From an uncultured Halieaceae bacterium (GTDB lineage: Bacteria > Pseudomonadota > Gammaproteobacteria > Pseudomonadales > Halieaceae): 52,323 nt of DNA. Below, one piece after another: positions 26,574-36,417 of this stretch. The position numbers and the translations under genes are program-made. The stretch is from positions 1-52,323 of the forward strand of contig CALJGI010000001.1 in NCBI GenBank assembly GCA_938074045.1, in the 5' to 3' direction. Numbering within the stretch: position 1 is the first letter of the stretch; each line of letters begins with the position of its first letter. Below the pieces are notes generated by a model, which was not told the origin of the DNA, did no database searches, and saw nothing but the letters and a program-made list of their open reading frames with translations.

Positions 26574-28181
26574 CTACATGCGGAACACGCCAAAGCGTGT
26601 TTCTTCTATTTCGCGGTTAAGCGTCGCCGAGATCGACAAGCCCAACACCATGCGTGTTTGTGCTGGATCGATTACGCCATCGTCCCAGAGGCGGGCAGAC
26701 GCATAGTATGGATGTCCCTGGTGATCATAGGTGTCCAAAATAGGTTGTTTGAATGCAGCCTCATCGGCTTCCGCCCACTCTTCACCCCGACTCTCCAGCT
26801 GATCGCGCCGTATCTGTGCCATGACCCCGGCGGCCTGTTCACCGCCCATGACCGAGATGCGTGCATTCGGCCACATGTAAAGGAAGCGCGGATCGTAGGA
26901 TCTGCCACACATGCCGTAGTTGCCAGCGCCGAAAGAGCCGCCGATAAGCACGGTAAATTTGGGCACATTCGCGCAGGCCACAGCGGTCACCATTTTGGCG
27001 CCATGTTTGGCGATACCGCCGGCCTCGTATTGCCGGCCGACCATAAATCCGGTGATGTTCTGTAGAAAAACCAGCGGGATTTTGCGTTGGGCACACAGCT
27101 CTATAAAGTGTGCGCCTTTTTGCGCGGATTCGCTGAAAAGAATGCCGTTATTGCCAAGAATCCCGACTGGGTAGCCCATAATTCGGGCGAATCCACAGAC
27201 CAGCGTAGTGCCGTAGAGGGCTTTGAATTCCTCAAAATCAGAGTCGTCAACGACCCGGGCAATCACCTCGCGTACGTCATAGGATTGCCGCGTATCTCTG
27301 GGCACGACGCCGTAGATTTCGTCGGCGGCGTAGCGAGGATCAATCGGTTCAGCTATATCCAGGGTTGGTTGCTTGACGCGGTTGAGGCGGCTCACCGCCC
27401 GTCTCGCCAGGTCCAGTGCGTGGCGATCATTACGTGCATAGTGATCTGCCACTCCGGACGTGCGGCAGTGTACGTCGGCGCCACCAAGGTCTTCCGCTGA
27501 GACGATTTCGCCGGTTGCCGCTTTAACCAGCGGTGGGCCACCGAGAAAGATAGTGCCCTGTTCGCGCACGATAATCGATTCATCGGCCATCGCGGGTACA
27601 TAGGCGCCCCCCGCGGTACACGAGCCCATCACCACAGCAATCTGCGGTATGCCTTTGGCTGACATATTGGCTTGATTGAAAAAAGTTCGACCAAAATGCA
27701 TACGGTCGGGAAATACATCGTCCTGTTGTGGCAGGTTGGCGCCTCCGGAATCCACCAGGTAAACACAGGGCAGATTGTTTTCCTCGGCAATGGTTTGTGC
27801 CCTGAGCTGCTTTTTAATGGTTAGCGGGTAATACGTTCCGCCCTTTACGGTAGCGTCATTCGCGATGATGACGCACTCCTGACCGCTTACCCGGCCGATG
27901 CCGGTAATAATGCCCGCGCCCGGGATATTGTCTTCGTATACGTTCAGGGCCGCCAGTTGTGAAAACTCAAGAAACGGCGTGCCGGGATCCAGCAGACCAT
28001 TCACGCGTTCCCGGGGCAGCAACTTGCCGCGACTGACGTGCCGTTCACGGTACTTTTCCTCGCCACCCAGGCTTAGCTCAGCGACGGTTCGCGCCAGGTC
28101 TTCCACCTGGGTACGCATATGTGCAACGTTCTCAGAGAACTCCTCGCTGCGCACATTGATTTTTGAATCCAGAATGGCCAT
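26574..28181 (-). CDS. liuB: Methylcrotonyl-CoA carboxylase carboxyltransferase beta subunit
   Basis: 535 residues, typical for MCC beta. The crotonase-fold halves show [32 protein letters not shown] and, in the second half, [24 protein letters not shown] and [12 protein letters not shown], all characteristic of MccB rather than PccB. It transfers the carboxyl group from carboxybiotin to 3-methylcrotonyl-CoA. The gene starts 14 bases after liuA and ends 14 bases before liuD, an evenly spaced operon. Confidence 0.93.
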   Translation of the reverse strand: MAILDSKINVRSEEFSENVAHMRTQVEDLARTVAELSLGGEEKYRERHVSRGKLLPRERVNGLLDPGTPFLEFSQLAALNVYEDNIPGAGIITGIGRVSGQECVIIANDATVKGGTYYPLTIKKQLRAQTIAEENNLPCVYLVDSGGANLPQQDDVFPDRMHFGRTFFNQANMSAKGIPQIAVVMGSCTAGGAYVPAMADESIIVREQGTIFLGGPPLVKAATGEIVSAEDLGGADVHCRTSGVADHYARNDRHALDLARRAVSRLNRVKQPTLDIAEPIDPRYAADEIYGVVPRDTRQSYDVREVIARVVDDSDFEEFKALYGTTLVCGFARIMGYPVGILGNNGILFSESAQKGAHFIELCAQRKIPLVFLQNITGFMVGRQYEAGGIAKHGAKMVTAVACANVPKFTVLIGGSFGAGNYGMCGRSYDPRFLYMWPNARISVMGGEQAAGVMAQIRRDQLESRGEEWAEADEAAFKQPILDTYDHQGHPYYASARLWDDGVIDPAQTRMVLGLSISATLNREIEETRFGVFRM

Positions 28182-28195
28182 GGCTCAGGTCCTGC

Positions 28196-29365
28196 TCAAG
28201 CGGTTTGTTGGAATAATTCGCGGCCGATCAACATGCGACGAATTTCGGAAGTGCCGGCACCGATCTCATAGAGCTTGGCGTCCCGCAGCAGGCGTCCCGC
28301 CGGGCAGTCGTTCATGTATCCCGATCCACCGAGAGACTGGATGGCCTGCAGTGCCATCTGTGTTGCCCGCTCCGCGGTGTAGAGAATGACCGCTGCGGCA
28401 TCCTTGCGACTTTCCTGACCGCGATCACAGGCCTTTGCCACCGCATACAGGTACGCCCTGCTGGCGTTGAGTTCGGTGTACATATCCGCCACCTTGCCCT
28501 GCATCAGCTGGAATTCGCCGATGCTTTGGCCGAACTGCTTGCGATCGTGGAGGTAGGGGATAACCAGATCAACACAGGCCTGCATAATGCCGACGGGGCC
28601 ACCTGAAAGGACTGTTCGTTCGTAGTCCAGACCTGACATCAGCACACGTACGCCAGTGCCGATCTGGCCCAAAATATTCTCGGCCGGAACCCGGCAGTCG
28701 GTGAATACCAGCTCGCAGGTGTTGGATCCCCGCATCCCCAGCTTGTCGAGTTTGGGGCTGCGGTTGAGGCCTGGCGCATCACCTTCTACTATAAAAGCAG
28801 TGATGCCACCGGAGCTGGCGCTGGGGTCAGTTTTAGCGTAAATGACAAACGTGTGGGCGTTGGGTGCGTTGGTGATCCACATCTTGCTGCCGTTCAACAC
28901 GAAATCTTCGCCGTCCTGATCGGCGCGCAACTTCATACTGACCACGTCTGAGCCGGCACTGTGTTCTGACATCGCGAGGGCACCTATATGCTCCCCACTG
29001 CACAGACCGGGAAGATATTTCTGCCTTTGCGCTTCGGTACCGTTTTTGAAAATTTGATTGACGCACAGATTGGAGTGCGCGCCGTAGGAGAGGCCGACCG
29101 ACGCTGAAGCTCTGCTGATCTCCTCCATGGCGATGACGTGGGCAAGATAACCCATGCCAGATCCGCCGTATGCCTCGTCCACGGTCATACCCAATAATCC
29201 CAACTCGCCAAAGCGCAGCCAAAGGTCGGCGGGAAATTCGTTGTCGATATCAATCTGTGCTGCTCGCGGCGCCAGTTCTGTCTGGCAGAACTGGGACACC
29301 ATGTCCCGCAGCATATCGATTTCTTCGCCGAGATCGAAGTTTAAAGAGGGGTAGTTAATAGTCAT
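28196..29365 (-). CDS. liuA: Isovaleryl-CoA dehydrogenase
   Basis: 389 residues of the acyl-CoA dehydrogenase family. The sequence [26 protein letters not shown] places the catalytic glutamate in helix G, as in isovaleryl-CoA dehydrogenase (human DLERLVLAGGP) and unlike most other family members, so the substrate call is firm. Other family marks: [34 protein letters not shown] and [11 protein letters not shown]. It oxidises isovaleryl-CoA to 3-methylcrotonyl-CoA with FAD and passes electrons to ETF. The start overlaps the liuR stop by four bases. Confidence 0.94.
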   Translation of the reverse strand: MTINYPSLNFDLGEEIDMLRDMVSQFCQTELAPRAAQIDIDNEFPADLWLRFGELGLLGMTVDEAYGGSGMGYLAHVIAMEEISRASASVGLSYGAHSNLCVNQIFKNGTEAQRQKYLPGLCSGEHIGALAMSEHSAGSDVVSMKLRADQDGEDFVLNGSKMWITNAPNAHTFVIYAKTDPSASSGGITAFIVEGDAPGLNRSPKLDKLGMRGSNTCELVFTDCRVPAENILGQIGTGVRVLMSGLDYERTVLSGGPVGIMQACVDLVIPYLHDRKQFGQSIGEFQLMQGKVADMYTELNASRAYLYAVAKACDRGQESRKDAAAVILYTAERATQMALQAIQSLGGSGYMNDCPAGRLLRDAKLYEIGAGTSEIRRMLIGRELFQQTA

Positions 29366-29769
29366 GATTTTGTACCGGTAGCCTTGGCCATTGGGTTGGC
29401 GACTGTCAGCGCTGCATCACATCGGCTGTCCATATGATCGAGTTCCCGTAGCATGGTTTTGATGTCATTGAGCTGGGCCTTCAGGGCGGTGCGCCGTTGG
29501 TTTACTTTGTCTTTTACAAGAAGTAACTGCTCGGCATTGTCGCCCCCGGGTTTATACATCTGAATCAAGTCCCGGCTCTCTTCGAGGGAAAGGCCGATAC
29601 GCTTGCCGCGCAAAACCAGTTTCAGTGCAGTCCTGTCAGCGGCTGAATATATACGGCGTTGGCCATCGCGCGCGGGCTGGAGTAAGCCCTTTTCTTCATA
29701 GAAGCGGATGGTGCGCGTGGTGATATCAAACTCCTGCGATAACGCAGATATCGAGTAAACGTCTGACAT
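29362..29769 (-). CDS. liuR: MerR-family regulator of leucine/isovalerate genes
   Basis: 135 residues. The N-terminal winged helix reads [26 protein letters not shown], the MerR signature, followed by a coiled-coil dimerisation helix and a tail with a single cysteine. Position at the head of liuA-liuB-liuD matches LiuR of other Gammaproteobacteria. The start has GGGAGG four bases upstream. A perfect palindrome overlapping the -35 element of its promoter (29807-29822) is the likely operator, giving autoregulation of the whole operon. Confidence 0.9.
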   Translation of the reverse strand: MSDVYSISALSQEFDITTRTIRFYEEKGLLQPARDGQRRIYSAADRTALKLVLRGKRIGLSLEESRDLIQMYKPGGDNAEQLLLVKDKVNQRRTALKAQLNDIKTMLRELDHMDSRCDAALTVANPMAKATGTKS

Positions 29770-29793
29770 GAGGCCTCCCTAATTGGAGGAATC

Positions 29794-29822
29794 ACTATAG
29801 TTAACGTTGACGTTAACGTCAA
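29794..29822 (-). promoter_or_regulatory. liu promoter and probable LiuR operator
   Basis: On the minus strand TTGACG (29822-29817) and TATAGT (29799-29794) are 17 bases apart, a good sigma-70 promoter for liuR. TTGACGTTAACGTCAA at 29807-29822 is a perfect 16-base palindrome covering the -35. A second inverted repeat, GTTAACG-N4-CGTTAAC (29800-29817), overlaps it and fills the spacer. Binding within the promoter is usual for MerR-family proteins; assignment to LiuR is inference from position. Confidence 0.75.
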
Positions 29823-29875
29823 GGTGGACGTGTGTTTCGTATCACGTCACATGAACAGAGCAGGCCGTTGCTGAT

Positions 29876-30406
29876 TTATGACATGTTCTGAGACAGTTGA
29901 TCGATGAGCAGCTGTTTCATTGGCAATACCCAGTTGCTCTTAAGCTCCGCGGATAGCAGGCCAGCGGCTTCGAGATCGTCGCAGAGGCGCATCTGATGGG
30001 CCAGATCAAACATATCGAACTGCCTGCAGATCTGCGCATTGTGGTCAAAACTCAGGAAGGAAATCCCCGGTGTATCGAAATGGCTGCCGTCTTCCCGCAG
30101 TCCGGGACCGCGATTAAGCCAATGGGTGATCACCCTGTTGTCGCTGCCGACGTAAACGCCTTCATAAGGGAAGCTCCACCCTTCCCAGCCGCGTTGCATA
30201 TCGCGGCCGTAGTGGGTCGCTTTGATTTCGTCCAGGCCGTCGGCGACCACGATCATGGTGCCTGCGTATTCACAGGTGTAGACACAATCCTGGGCATACA
30301 TCTCATCTACAAAAAACGTCCATTCGTTTTTCTCCGTGGCTTCGCGATGGTATTGGATCAGGCGATCGGCTGCAGCCTGTAATTCTGCGGTTGTGAGTGA
30401 GGACAT
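29876..30406 (-). CDS. NTF2/SnoaL-like domain protein
   Basis: 176 residues, no signal peptide. The helical start (AADRLIQYHREATEKNEWTF), a DCVYTCEYAGTM strand and the later VITHWLNRGPGLREDG and ISFLSFDHNAQICRQFDMFDL match the NTF2-like cone fold used by SnoaL-type proteins and several isomerases and hydrolases. The function cannot be read. It stands alone between liuR and the divergent birA. Confidence 0.7.
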   Translation of the reverse strand: MSSLTTAELQAAADRLIQYHREATEKNEWTFFVDEMYAQDCVYTCEYAGTMIVVADGLDEIKATHYGRDMQRGWEGWSFPYEGVYVGSDNRVITHWLNRGPGLREDGSHFDTPGISFLSFDHNAQICRQFDMFDLAHQMRLCDDLEAAGLLSAELKSNWVLPMKQLLIDQLSQNMS

Positions 30407-30499
30407 GCTCGGGGTCTCCTGTTGTCAGGGGATTAACATACTCTATCTGAAGTCGATTTTGCTATGATGGCCGCGCAAATGACGAGGGAGTTCAGTAGC

Positions 30500-31474
30500 T
30501 TGAATAGCGCACTACTGAAGTTGATGGCGGACGGTGAAGTTCATTCCGGGCAGGAGCTTGCGGAGTTGCTGGGTGTCAGCCGCACCGCCGTGTGGAAACA
30601 ACTGGGCAAGTTGGAAGGCATTGGGTTGGAAGTCGAGTCCCTGAAGGGTCGCGGTTACCGTCTGGCCGCTCCGATCCAGCTATTGGATACGGATTTAATT
30701 GGTAAATATCTGGGCAGTGACGCGCGCAGGCTGATTTCCGCGTTGGATTTACACGAAAGCGTTGCTTCAACTAACAGCCTCGCGTTGGGTCTCGCCCAGG
30801 AGGGTGGAGCTCAGGGTCGAGTGGTTGTAGCGGAACATCAGACCGGCGGGAGGGGGCGTCGCGGGCGTACCTGGGTAAGTCCCTATGCCAGCAATCTATA
30901 TATGTCACTCTGCTGGGAATTCAGTGGCGGGGCAGCAGCGCTTGAGGGCTTGAGTCTGGCGGTGGGAGTCGCCGTGGTGGATGCCCTCGAATCGCTTGGT
31001 GCAGAGGGCTGCAGACTCAAATGGCCAAACGATGTCCTGCACAGCGGGCAAAAACTCGGTGGTATTCTGCTGGAAATGACCGGCGATGTGAGCGGCTTGT
31101 GTGCCGTAGTGGTGGGCATTGGAATCAACGTTCAGATGCCGGACACAGCAGCCCGCACTATCGATCAGGAGTGGACCGATTTACACGTGGTCATGGGTGG
31201 TGACACACCCGACCGAAATTGTACCCTGGCCGCAATACTCAGTACATTACTGCCCACGATGGACGCCTTTTCCAGAACTGGCTTCCCTGCTTTTCGTGAG
31301 CGCTGGATTGCCCTGGATGCCAACGCTGACAAACAGGTTAACCTGTTGCTGGCAGAAAACGAGATCAGCGGAGTAGCCCGGGGCGTAAATGAACAGGGTG
31401 CGTTGCTGCTGGCGACGCCAGAAGGCATTCAGACCTTTTATGGCGGCGAGGTTAGTTTGAGGGCAGTTCATTGA
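30500..31474 (+). CDS. birA: Biotin--protein ligase and biotin operon repressor BirA
   Basis: 324 residues. An N-terminal winged helix (GEVHSGQELAELLGVSRTAVWKQL) makes this the bifunctional class that both biotinylates carboxylases and represses biotin genes. The catalytic domain has the biotinyl-AMP loop GRGRRGRTW and KWPNDVL. I prefer TTG 30500 as start because AGGGAG lies nine bases upstream; the ATG codons at 30464 and 30479 lack ribosome sites, and 30464 overlaps a TATGAT that could be the -10. Its substrate in this window is LiuD. The stop overlaps the TTG start of coaX. Confidence 0.92.
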   Translation: MNSALLKLMADGEVHSGQELAELLGVSRTAVWKQLGKLEGIGLEVESLKGRGYRLAAPIQLLDTDLIGKYLGSDARRLISALDLHESVASTNSLALGLAQEGGAQGRVVVAEHQTGGRGRRGRTWVSPYASNLYMSLCWEFSGGAAALEGLSLAVGVAVVDALESLGAEGCRLKWPNDVLHSGQKLGGILLEMTGDVSGLCAVVVGIGINVQMPDTAARTIDQEWTDLHVVMGGDTPDRNCTLAAILSTLLPTMDAFSRTGFPAFRERWIALDANADKQVNLLLAENEISGVARGVNEQGALLLATPEGIQTFYGGEVSLRAVH

Positions 31475-32187
31475 TACTGGATATCGATGTGGGTAACACC
31501 CGGGTCAAGTGGCGCGCGCAAAGCGAGGAAGTTTGCGAAACCGGCTCTTATGCACGGCTTGAACAAGCCATATTACCTGCTGCAGTTCCGCAGCAGGTCA
31601 GGGTCAGCAGCGTTGCCGGGACAGATTATGAAGATTCACTCTCCGCGTTGATGATAAAGCGCTGGGGGGTTCAGCCCTGGTTCGCCAGAACGCCTGCCCA
31701 GGCGTTGGGTTTGCGCAATAGTTATTCACAACCCGAGTTGCTGGGGGTCGATCGTTGGCTGGCCATGTTGGCTGCGTGGAGGCAGCACGGTGGCCCTCTT
31801 TGTGTGGTGGACGCCGGCAGTGCATTGACGATTGATGTGGTGGATGCTGAGGGGAATCACCTCGGGGGCTACATTATTCCTGGTCGTGAGGCGATGAAAA
31901 AGGCGCTTCTGGGTGGTACCGATCGTGTTCGTTTTGACGCAGAAATGTCCGCTCAGCTGCAGCCTGGCGTCAACACAGCGGAAGCGGTTGGCAATGGCGC
32001 GCTGCTGACGGCAGTGGCAGCCGTGGAGCGGGTTGTTCAGAGCACTGAGAAATCGGCAGGGATAAGACCCACCGTTGTTGTCTGTGGCGGCGATGGAGAG
32101 CGCCTGTTTGATGTTTTGTCGCTACAAAGTCTGTATCAACCTGATCTTGTTTTTGATGGATTGGCGCTCGCCGCCGGAGCTCCTTGA
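31471..32187 (+). CDS. coaX: Type III pantothenate kinase
   Basis: 238 residues. The ASKHA-fold motifs of CoaX are clear: DIDVGNTRVKWR at the start, GVDRWLAMLAAW, VVDAGSALTIDVVD and GGYIIPG. It phosphorylates pantothenate in the first step of coenzyme A synthesis. The start codon is TTG, overlapping the birA stop by four bases; the birA-coaX order is common in Gammaproteobacteria such as Pseudomonas. Confidence 0.94.
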   Translation: MILDIDVGNTRVKWRAQSEEVCETGSYARLEQAILPAAVPQQVRVSSVAGTDYEDSLSALMIKRWGVQPWFARTPAQALGLRNSYSQPELLGVDRWLAMLAAWRQHGGPLCVVDAGSALTIDVVDAEGNHLGGYIIPGREAMKKALLGGTDRVRFDAEMSAQLQPGVNTAEAVGNGALLTAVAAVERVVQSTEKSAGIRPTVVVCGGDGERLFDVLSLQSLYQPDLVFDGLALAAGAP

Positions 32188-33000
32188 TTGCGTTTCCTGA
32201 TCGCCTTACTCATCATCGCTAACATGCTTTTTCTTGTGGGCAGTCAGTGGATTTGGGACCGGCCTGAGCGCATTGTTTACCAGCTACCTGAGTGGCCTTC
32301 ACCTATGCCTGATGACGTAAAACCCATCGAATTGCTAAGCGAAAAGGTGGACGCCACAAGTGTGACCCAGGATGTGTCCGCAATCCTTGAGGTCGATGCT
32401 GCGATTGAGCCGGATGTCGACATTGTCACCGAGTCAGTAGTGGTCGATGTTGTGGCTGAGGTGTTCACCCCCTTGCCTGAGGATGAAACCCCGCGACTCT
32501 TTGTACTGAGTGACGAGCCAGCAGACGATAGTTTGGCGTGTACCCTGGTTGGACCTATCGTCGAAACGCAAGGCACACCGTTGCTCAACCGGATTCGCAC
32601 AGCTGCTATCACCGCTCGGGCAGACGATGTGCTGAAAATACAGGTGGCTGGGTATTCGGTGATATTGGGGCCCTATGTAAACTCCGAGGAAGCATTGACG
32701 ATTCATCATGCGCTGGAGGAGGAGCAGCTGGATAACTTTGTGTTTTCAGATGAAGAGCAGCGCAATGGTATTTCCCTGGGTTATTTCGGTACCCGGGATG
32801 CGGCTGAGCGCCTGGTCGCATCAGTGAGAGAACTGGGTTTGAAACCAGCTATCCGCGAGCGTGAGCAAATGAGTAGAGAGCACTGGATAAGTGTTACCGG
32901 AATCAGCGCGGAGCAGTGGACTGATCTGGTCACAGATGAGTTTCCGGAGGCCCGCTTCTGGGAAGGATACTGCAGCGTGTATTTGGGACTGGCTCCCTGA
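32188..33000 (+). CDS. Membrane-anchored SPOR-like domain protein
   Basis: 270 residues. One N-terminal membrane helix (about 2-22, FLIALLIIANMLFLVGSQWIW) is followed by an acidic, Val/Asp/Pro-rich linker (about 30-110) and a C-terminal region with SPOR-like repeats (YSVILGPYVNSEEALTIHHAL, then ISLGYFGTRDAAERLVASV). SPOR domains bind denuded peptidoglycan at the division site. The start codon is TTG 32188, directly after the coaX stop. A SPOR protein after birA-coaX is a common gammaproteobacterial arrangement. Confidence 0.75.
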   Translation: MRFLIALLIIANMLFLVGSQWIWDRPERIVYQLPEWPSPMPDDVKPIELLSEKVDATSVTQDVSAILEVDAAIEPDVDIVTESVVVDVVAEVFTPLPEDETPRLFVLSDEPADDSLACTLVGPIVETQGTPLLNRIRTAAITARADDVLKIQVAGYSVILGPYVNSEEALTIHHALEEEQLDNFVFSDEEQRNGISLGYFGTRDAAERLVASVRELGLKPAIREREQMSREHWISVTGISAEQWTDLVTDEFPEARFWEGYCSVYLGLAP

Positions 33001-33138
33001 TATTTCGTAGGTGAAAAAACTGCCACATTCGCGATTCTTAATCGTTATTTCTCTCCCGCAGCGCAGTTTAGCGGTGCCGGAAGTAGTAACTTAGTCTACA
33101 CTAGAGTTTCATCGCATTATCCAGAAGTAGCTGCTTCC

Positions 33139-33471
33139 ATGGATCGACCGAAGTGCCCCTATTGTTCAGGAGAACTGAGCTTGAAAAATGTGCTCACTGC
33201 GCCCTCTGTCTGGGATCTTAATTGCGAGCACTGCCATCACAAGTTGACCTTTGCCCGCTATAGTTGGTACGCCAGTTTGATTGGCATAACCCTTGGCGGT
33301 ATTGCGACGCTTATTGGCGTGACGATTTTTGAGTATTCTGACTCTGTCGAGCTGGGCGTTCTCGCCTTTTTTGTGGTGCTGTTTGTGGTGACTGGTGGGC
33401 ACGGCACACCATCTTCAGCACGCGCCCGGCTTCGGGAACGCATCGAAGCCCGCGCGCGAGAGGATGAGTGA
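33139..33471 (+). CDS. Small membrane protein with N-terminal zinc ribbon
   Basis: 110 residues. CPYC (6-9) and CEHC (about 29-32) form a zinc-ribbon-like four-cysteine site. Two membrane helices follow (about 44-64 and 70-88), then a charged, Arg/Glu-rich C-terminal tail. No family with a known role recognised. It stands alone; the 233 bases that follow (33472-33704) hold GC-rich inverted repeats but no gene I can support. Confidence 0.65.
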   Translation: MDRPKCPYCSGELSLKNVLTAPSVWDLNCEHCHHKLTFARYSWYASLIGITLGGIATLIGVTIFEYSDSVELGVLAFFVVLFVVTGGHGTPSSARARLRERIEARAREDE

Positions 33472-33704
33472 ACTTGAAAGCGGGTTTAGGCAGCTAAACG
33501 TGATTAGTAGCGAAACGGAAGAGGCATCTGTTGGCCTCTGCTACGAAGTCTATTGAATTTTTCTTTTCCCCCGCCACGCATGACGCGACGCGGCGGTCAG
33601 GAATGAGTGCTCCAGGCCGCGCATTTCGCCGGTGAGAGCACCAGTGAACACGATGCTGCACTGCTGTTCTACCATAGTGGACTGATTATCGCCTCCACCA
33701 GAGT

Positions 33705-35594
33705 TTATAGGTCCAGCTCTTCCTCCAACTGCTGCTGTAACTCACCATACCGAATCATCACCGCCTGTAAAACCTTTGAATCAGTGATATCTACACCTCC
33801 GGCCTTCAATACGTCGATGGGGTAGCGGCTGCCGCCCAGTTTCAGGATGGTCAGGTAATCCTCAGCGGCGGACTTGTCGCCGCTGCGAAATCTCGTGGCC
33901 AGCGCTTCACCGGCGGCGTAACTGGTCGCGTATTTCCAGACATAAAAGTTACGGAAGTAGTGGTCGATTCTGGCCCAGTAATTGCGCTGCAGCGGGTGAT
34001 GGGTCAGGACCTCGCCATAATACTTCTCGCTGAGATCCATATAGGCTTTACCCATGGAGTCCGCGGTCAATGCCTGCCCATCTTCCGCCATCTTGTGTAC
34101 CGCCGCTTCCCATTCGTGGAAAAAAACCTGGCGCACAAACGTGTCGCGAATATTGGTCAGGGCGAGGTCCAGCAACTGTATTCGCTCCTGTTTGTCTGTA
34201 CTGCGGGCAAACAGCCACTCTCCGAAAAGTGACTCACTGGCCACCGATGCTACCTCGGCAATAAAAAGATCGGTGTCCGCCTCGTGGGCGAGCTGATGCC
34301 GGTCGGCCAGAACACCGTGCACGGAATGACCCATTTCGTGTACAAGAGTTGATACATCCGATAGCGATCCAGCCCAATTCAGTAGCAGGTAGTAGGGCGC
34401 GCGGTAGGTACCCCATGAATAGGCACCATTGGTTTTACCCTCGTTGCTGTAGACGTCTACCCAGCGTTCGTCCAGTGCCTGCTGTGCAATGGCGGCGTAC
34501 TCCGCACCATAGGTCTCCGTCCAGAATTCCATGGCCAGTTCCCAGCCTTCTTCAAAGGTATAGACCCGCTCTCCCTCCTGCAGTGCGGTGGCGTGCCTGT
34601 CCCAGGGATGAAAGTCTTCAAGGCCCAGCAGGCGGCGACGAAGGTCGGCGTATCCGGCCACCTTGTCCAGATTATTGTGTACGGCACCGATCAGCGCTGT
34701 CATGACTTCCCGGGGTACCGGGACGGCATCCAGCGCCGCATCGACAGCTGATGGGTAGTTGTACACCTTGGCGAGCCACACGTCACGCTGGATTTTGGCC
34801 GCCATGGTTGCCGCGAGGGTATTGCGATAGTCCTCGTACACCTGCATGTGCGTGGTGAAAGCTTTTGCCCGCAGCGACCGGTCGGGGCTGCGCATCAAGC
34901 GGCCAAATTGACCGGGGTTCAGCGTGGCACTTTCACCGTTTTCGTCCTCGATGGTGGGCCAGGTCATATCGGCATACAAAAGGCTTTCGTAGGCAGTCAC
35001 ATGACCCTGGCCCGATTGGCCGGAACCTGCAACGACCTCCTCTATTTCCGGTGAGCGGGTGTGTTCCCGCTTGCGCCAGATGTTGTCGAGATACTGAGCG
35101 TACGGTTTGAGCGCTTCGTGAGCGCTTAATTTAGCGGCCTCTTCGGCCGGAACCATGGCGATTTCCGCGTCTACAAATGAGACAGTCTGGTTTAACTCGC
35201 TCAATAGACCGGTGGCTCGACTGGCTCTTTGTCGTGCATCCTGATCATGTCCTACAAGATGCTGTCCTTTTAACGCATAGGTGTAGATGGGGCCGAGATC
35301 GCCATACAGATCAAACTGGGCCGCCAGGGCATCGGCCATTGTCGTGGGTGACAGCGCCACCTTGCCCTTGAACAGCTCAATATCACCGAGCCTTTCCTCA
35401 AGACGCGTCACGGCCTCGTCCCAGGCAGCGGGTGTGGCGAATTGCAGGGACAAATCCCAGGTGTACTGTTCTGGAATATCCGCGCGATCCTCAAAATAGA
35501 AAACGGGTTCCTCGGCAGCAGCGCCTGATCCGAACAGACAGCTGGCTAGCGTGAGGCAGGCAATGGTGTGACGATTTGGCAGTTTAATGTTCAA
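33705..35594 (-). CDS. Exported M3-family oligoendopeptidase (PepF-like)
   Basis: 629 residues. A signal peptide (about 1-27, ending GAAAEEP) shows export, unlike cytoplasmic PepF. The thermolysin-like zinc motif HEMGHSVH lies near residue 419, with the third ligand in the following helix (FIAEVASVASESLF). TNGAYSWGTY and the C-terminal RNFYVWKYATSYAAGEAL are typical of the M3B oligoendopeptidase F group. It should cut short peptides in the periplasm. It starts 27 bases after the crotonase gene and may be the last gene of the liv-like operon. Confidence 0.88.
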   Translation of the reverse strand: MNIKLPNRHTIACLTLASCLFGSGAAAEEPVFYFEDRADIPEQYTWDLSLQFATPAAWDEAVTRLEERLGDIELFKGKVALSPTTMADALAAQFDLYGDLGPIYTYALKGQHLVGHDQDARQRASRATGLLSELNQTVSFVDAEIAMVPAEEAAKLSAHEALKPYAQYLDNIWRKREHTRSPEIEEVVAGSGQSGQGHVTAYESLLYADMTWPTIEDENGESATLNPGQFGRLMRSPDRSLRAKAFTTHMQVYEDYRNTLAATMAAKIQRDVWLAKVYNYPSAVDAALDAVPVPREVMTALIGAVHNNLDKVAGYADLRRRLLGLEDFHPWDRHATALQEGERVYTFEEGWELAMEFWTETYGAEYAAIAQQALDERWVDVYSNEGKTNGAYSWGTYRAPYYLLLNWAGSLSDVSTLVHEMGHSVHGVLADRHQLAHEADTDLFIAEVASVASESLFGEWLFARSTDKQERIQLLDLALTNIRDTFVRQVFFHEWEAAVHKMAEDGQALTADSMGKAYMDLSEKYYGEVLTHHPLQRNYWARIDHYFRNFYVWKYATSYAAGEALATRFRSGDKSAAEDYLTILKLGGSRYPIDVLKAGGVDITDSKVLQAVMIRYGELQQQLEEELDL

Positions 35595-35621
35595 AATCTC
35601 TCTCCATTGGTGATATTTATT

Positions 35622-36407
35622 TTACAACCAGTTGGGGTCACGCTTTTCAAGAAAGGCATTGATCCCTTCCTCGGCATCGGCCTCCAGCATATTGGTAACC
35701 ATGACTTCACTGACATAAGCGTAAGCCTGTTCGATCTCCATATCCAGTTGTCGGTAGTAGGCTTCCTTGCCGATCTTGATCGCGGTGGCTGAGCGACTGG
35801 CGACGCGCGTTGCCAGTTCCAGCGTCGCGTCGACCAAGTCATCCTCCGGTACGACGCGGTTAATCAAACCCAGTTCGGCGGCACGCGCCGCGGGCAGCAT
35901 CTCGCCGGTGAGCAACATCTCCATGGTGTGCTTGCGGCTAAGGTTTCTGCTGACGGCGACCATGGGGGTGGAACAGAACAACCCCAGATTGACACCAGGG
36001 GTGGCGAATTTGGCGTGTTCGCTGGCCAGGGCCAGATCACAGCTGGCGACCAATTGACAACCTGCCGCCGTGGCTATGCCATTGACCTCTGCGATTATTG
36101 GCTTGGGGCAATGCAGAATTTTCATCATCATGGCTGAGCACTCGCGCATCAACATGGCGAAAAACCCGGCGCCCCGATCAGCGTCAGAGCGATGGGCGGT
36201 TAACTCTCTCAGGTCGTGCCCCGCACAGAAGGCGGGCCCATTCCCGGCCAGGATAATAACCTTTACAGTTGCATCCACAGCCGCTGTGTCTATGGCATTG
36301 GACAGCGCTGCAATCATCTCCCGTGACAGGGCGTTGCGCTTGCCGGGTTCGTTGAGGGTAAGACGTAATATCCCGCTATCTTCGTCTCTGTCTGCCGTGA
36401 GAATCAT
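35622..36407 (-). CDS. ECHDC3-like crotonase family protein without catalytic glutamates
   Basis: 261 residues from ATG 36407; a longer frame to 36530 runs into the upstream gene and carries no family residues. The segment ATAAGCQLVASCDLALAS and FATPGVNLGLFCSTPMVA closely matches the ECHDC3 group. In true enoyl-CoA hydratases the two catalytic glutamates sit in GGGCEL and PE-x-x-LG; here they are Gln and Gly, so normal hydration is not expected. The oxyanion-hole region AFCAGHDL is intact, so it should still bind acyl-CoA. It lies 10 bases after the substrate-binding protein gene. It is not an obvious LiuC. Confidence 0.85.
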   Translation of the reverse strand: MILTADRDEDSGILRLTLNEPGKRNALSREMIAALSNAIDTAAVDATVKVIILAGNGPAFCAGHDLRELTAHRSDADRGAGFFAMLMRECSAMMMKILHCPKPIIAEVNGIATAAGCQLVASCDLALASEHAKFATPGVNLGLFCSTPMVAVSRNLSRKHTMEMLLTGEMLPAARAAELGLINRVVPEDDLVDATLELATRVASRSATAIKIGKEAYYRQLDMEIEQAYAYVSEVMVTNMLEADAEEGINAFLEKRDPNWL

Positions 36408-36417
36408 GGTGTCTACA

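Noticed and set aside
33520..33560. Hairpin AGAGGC...GCCTCT followed by a T-rich stretch
   Set aside because: The stem is only six pairs and the T-rich stretch begins well downstream, so it is too weak to call a terminator.
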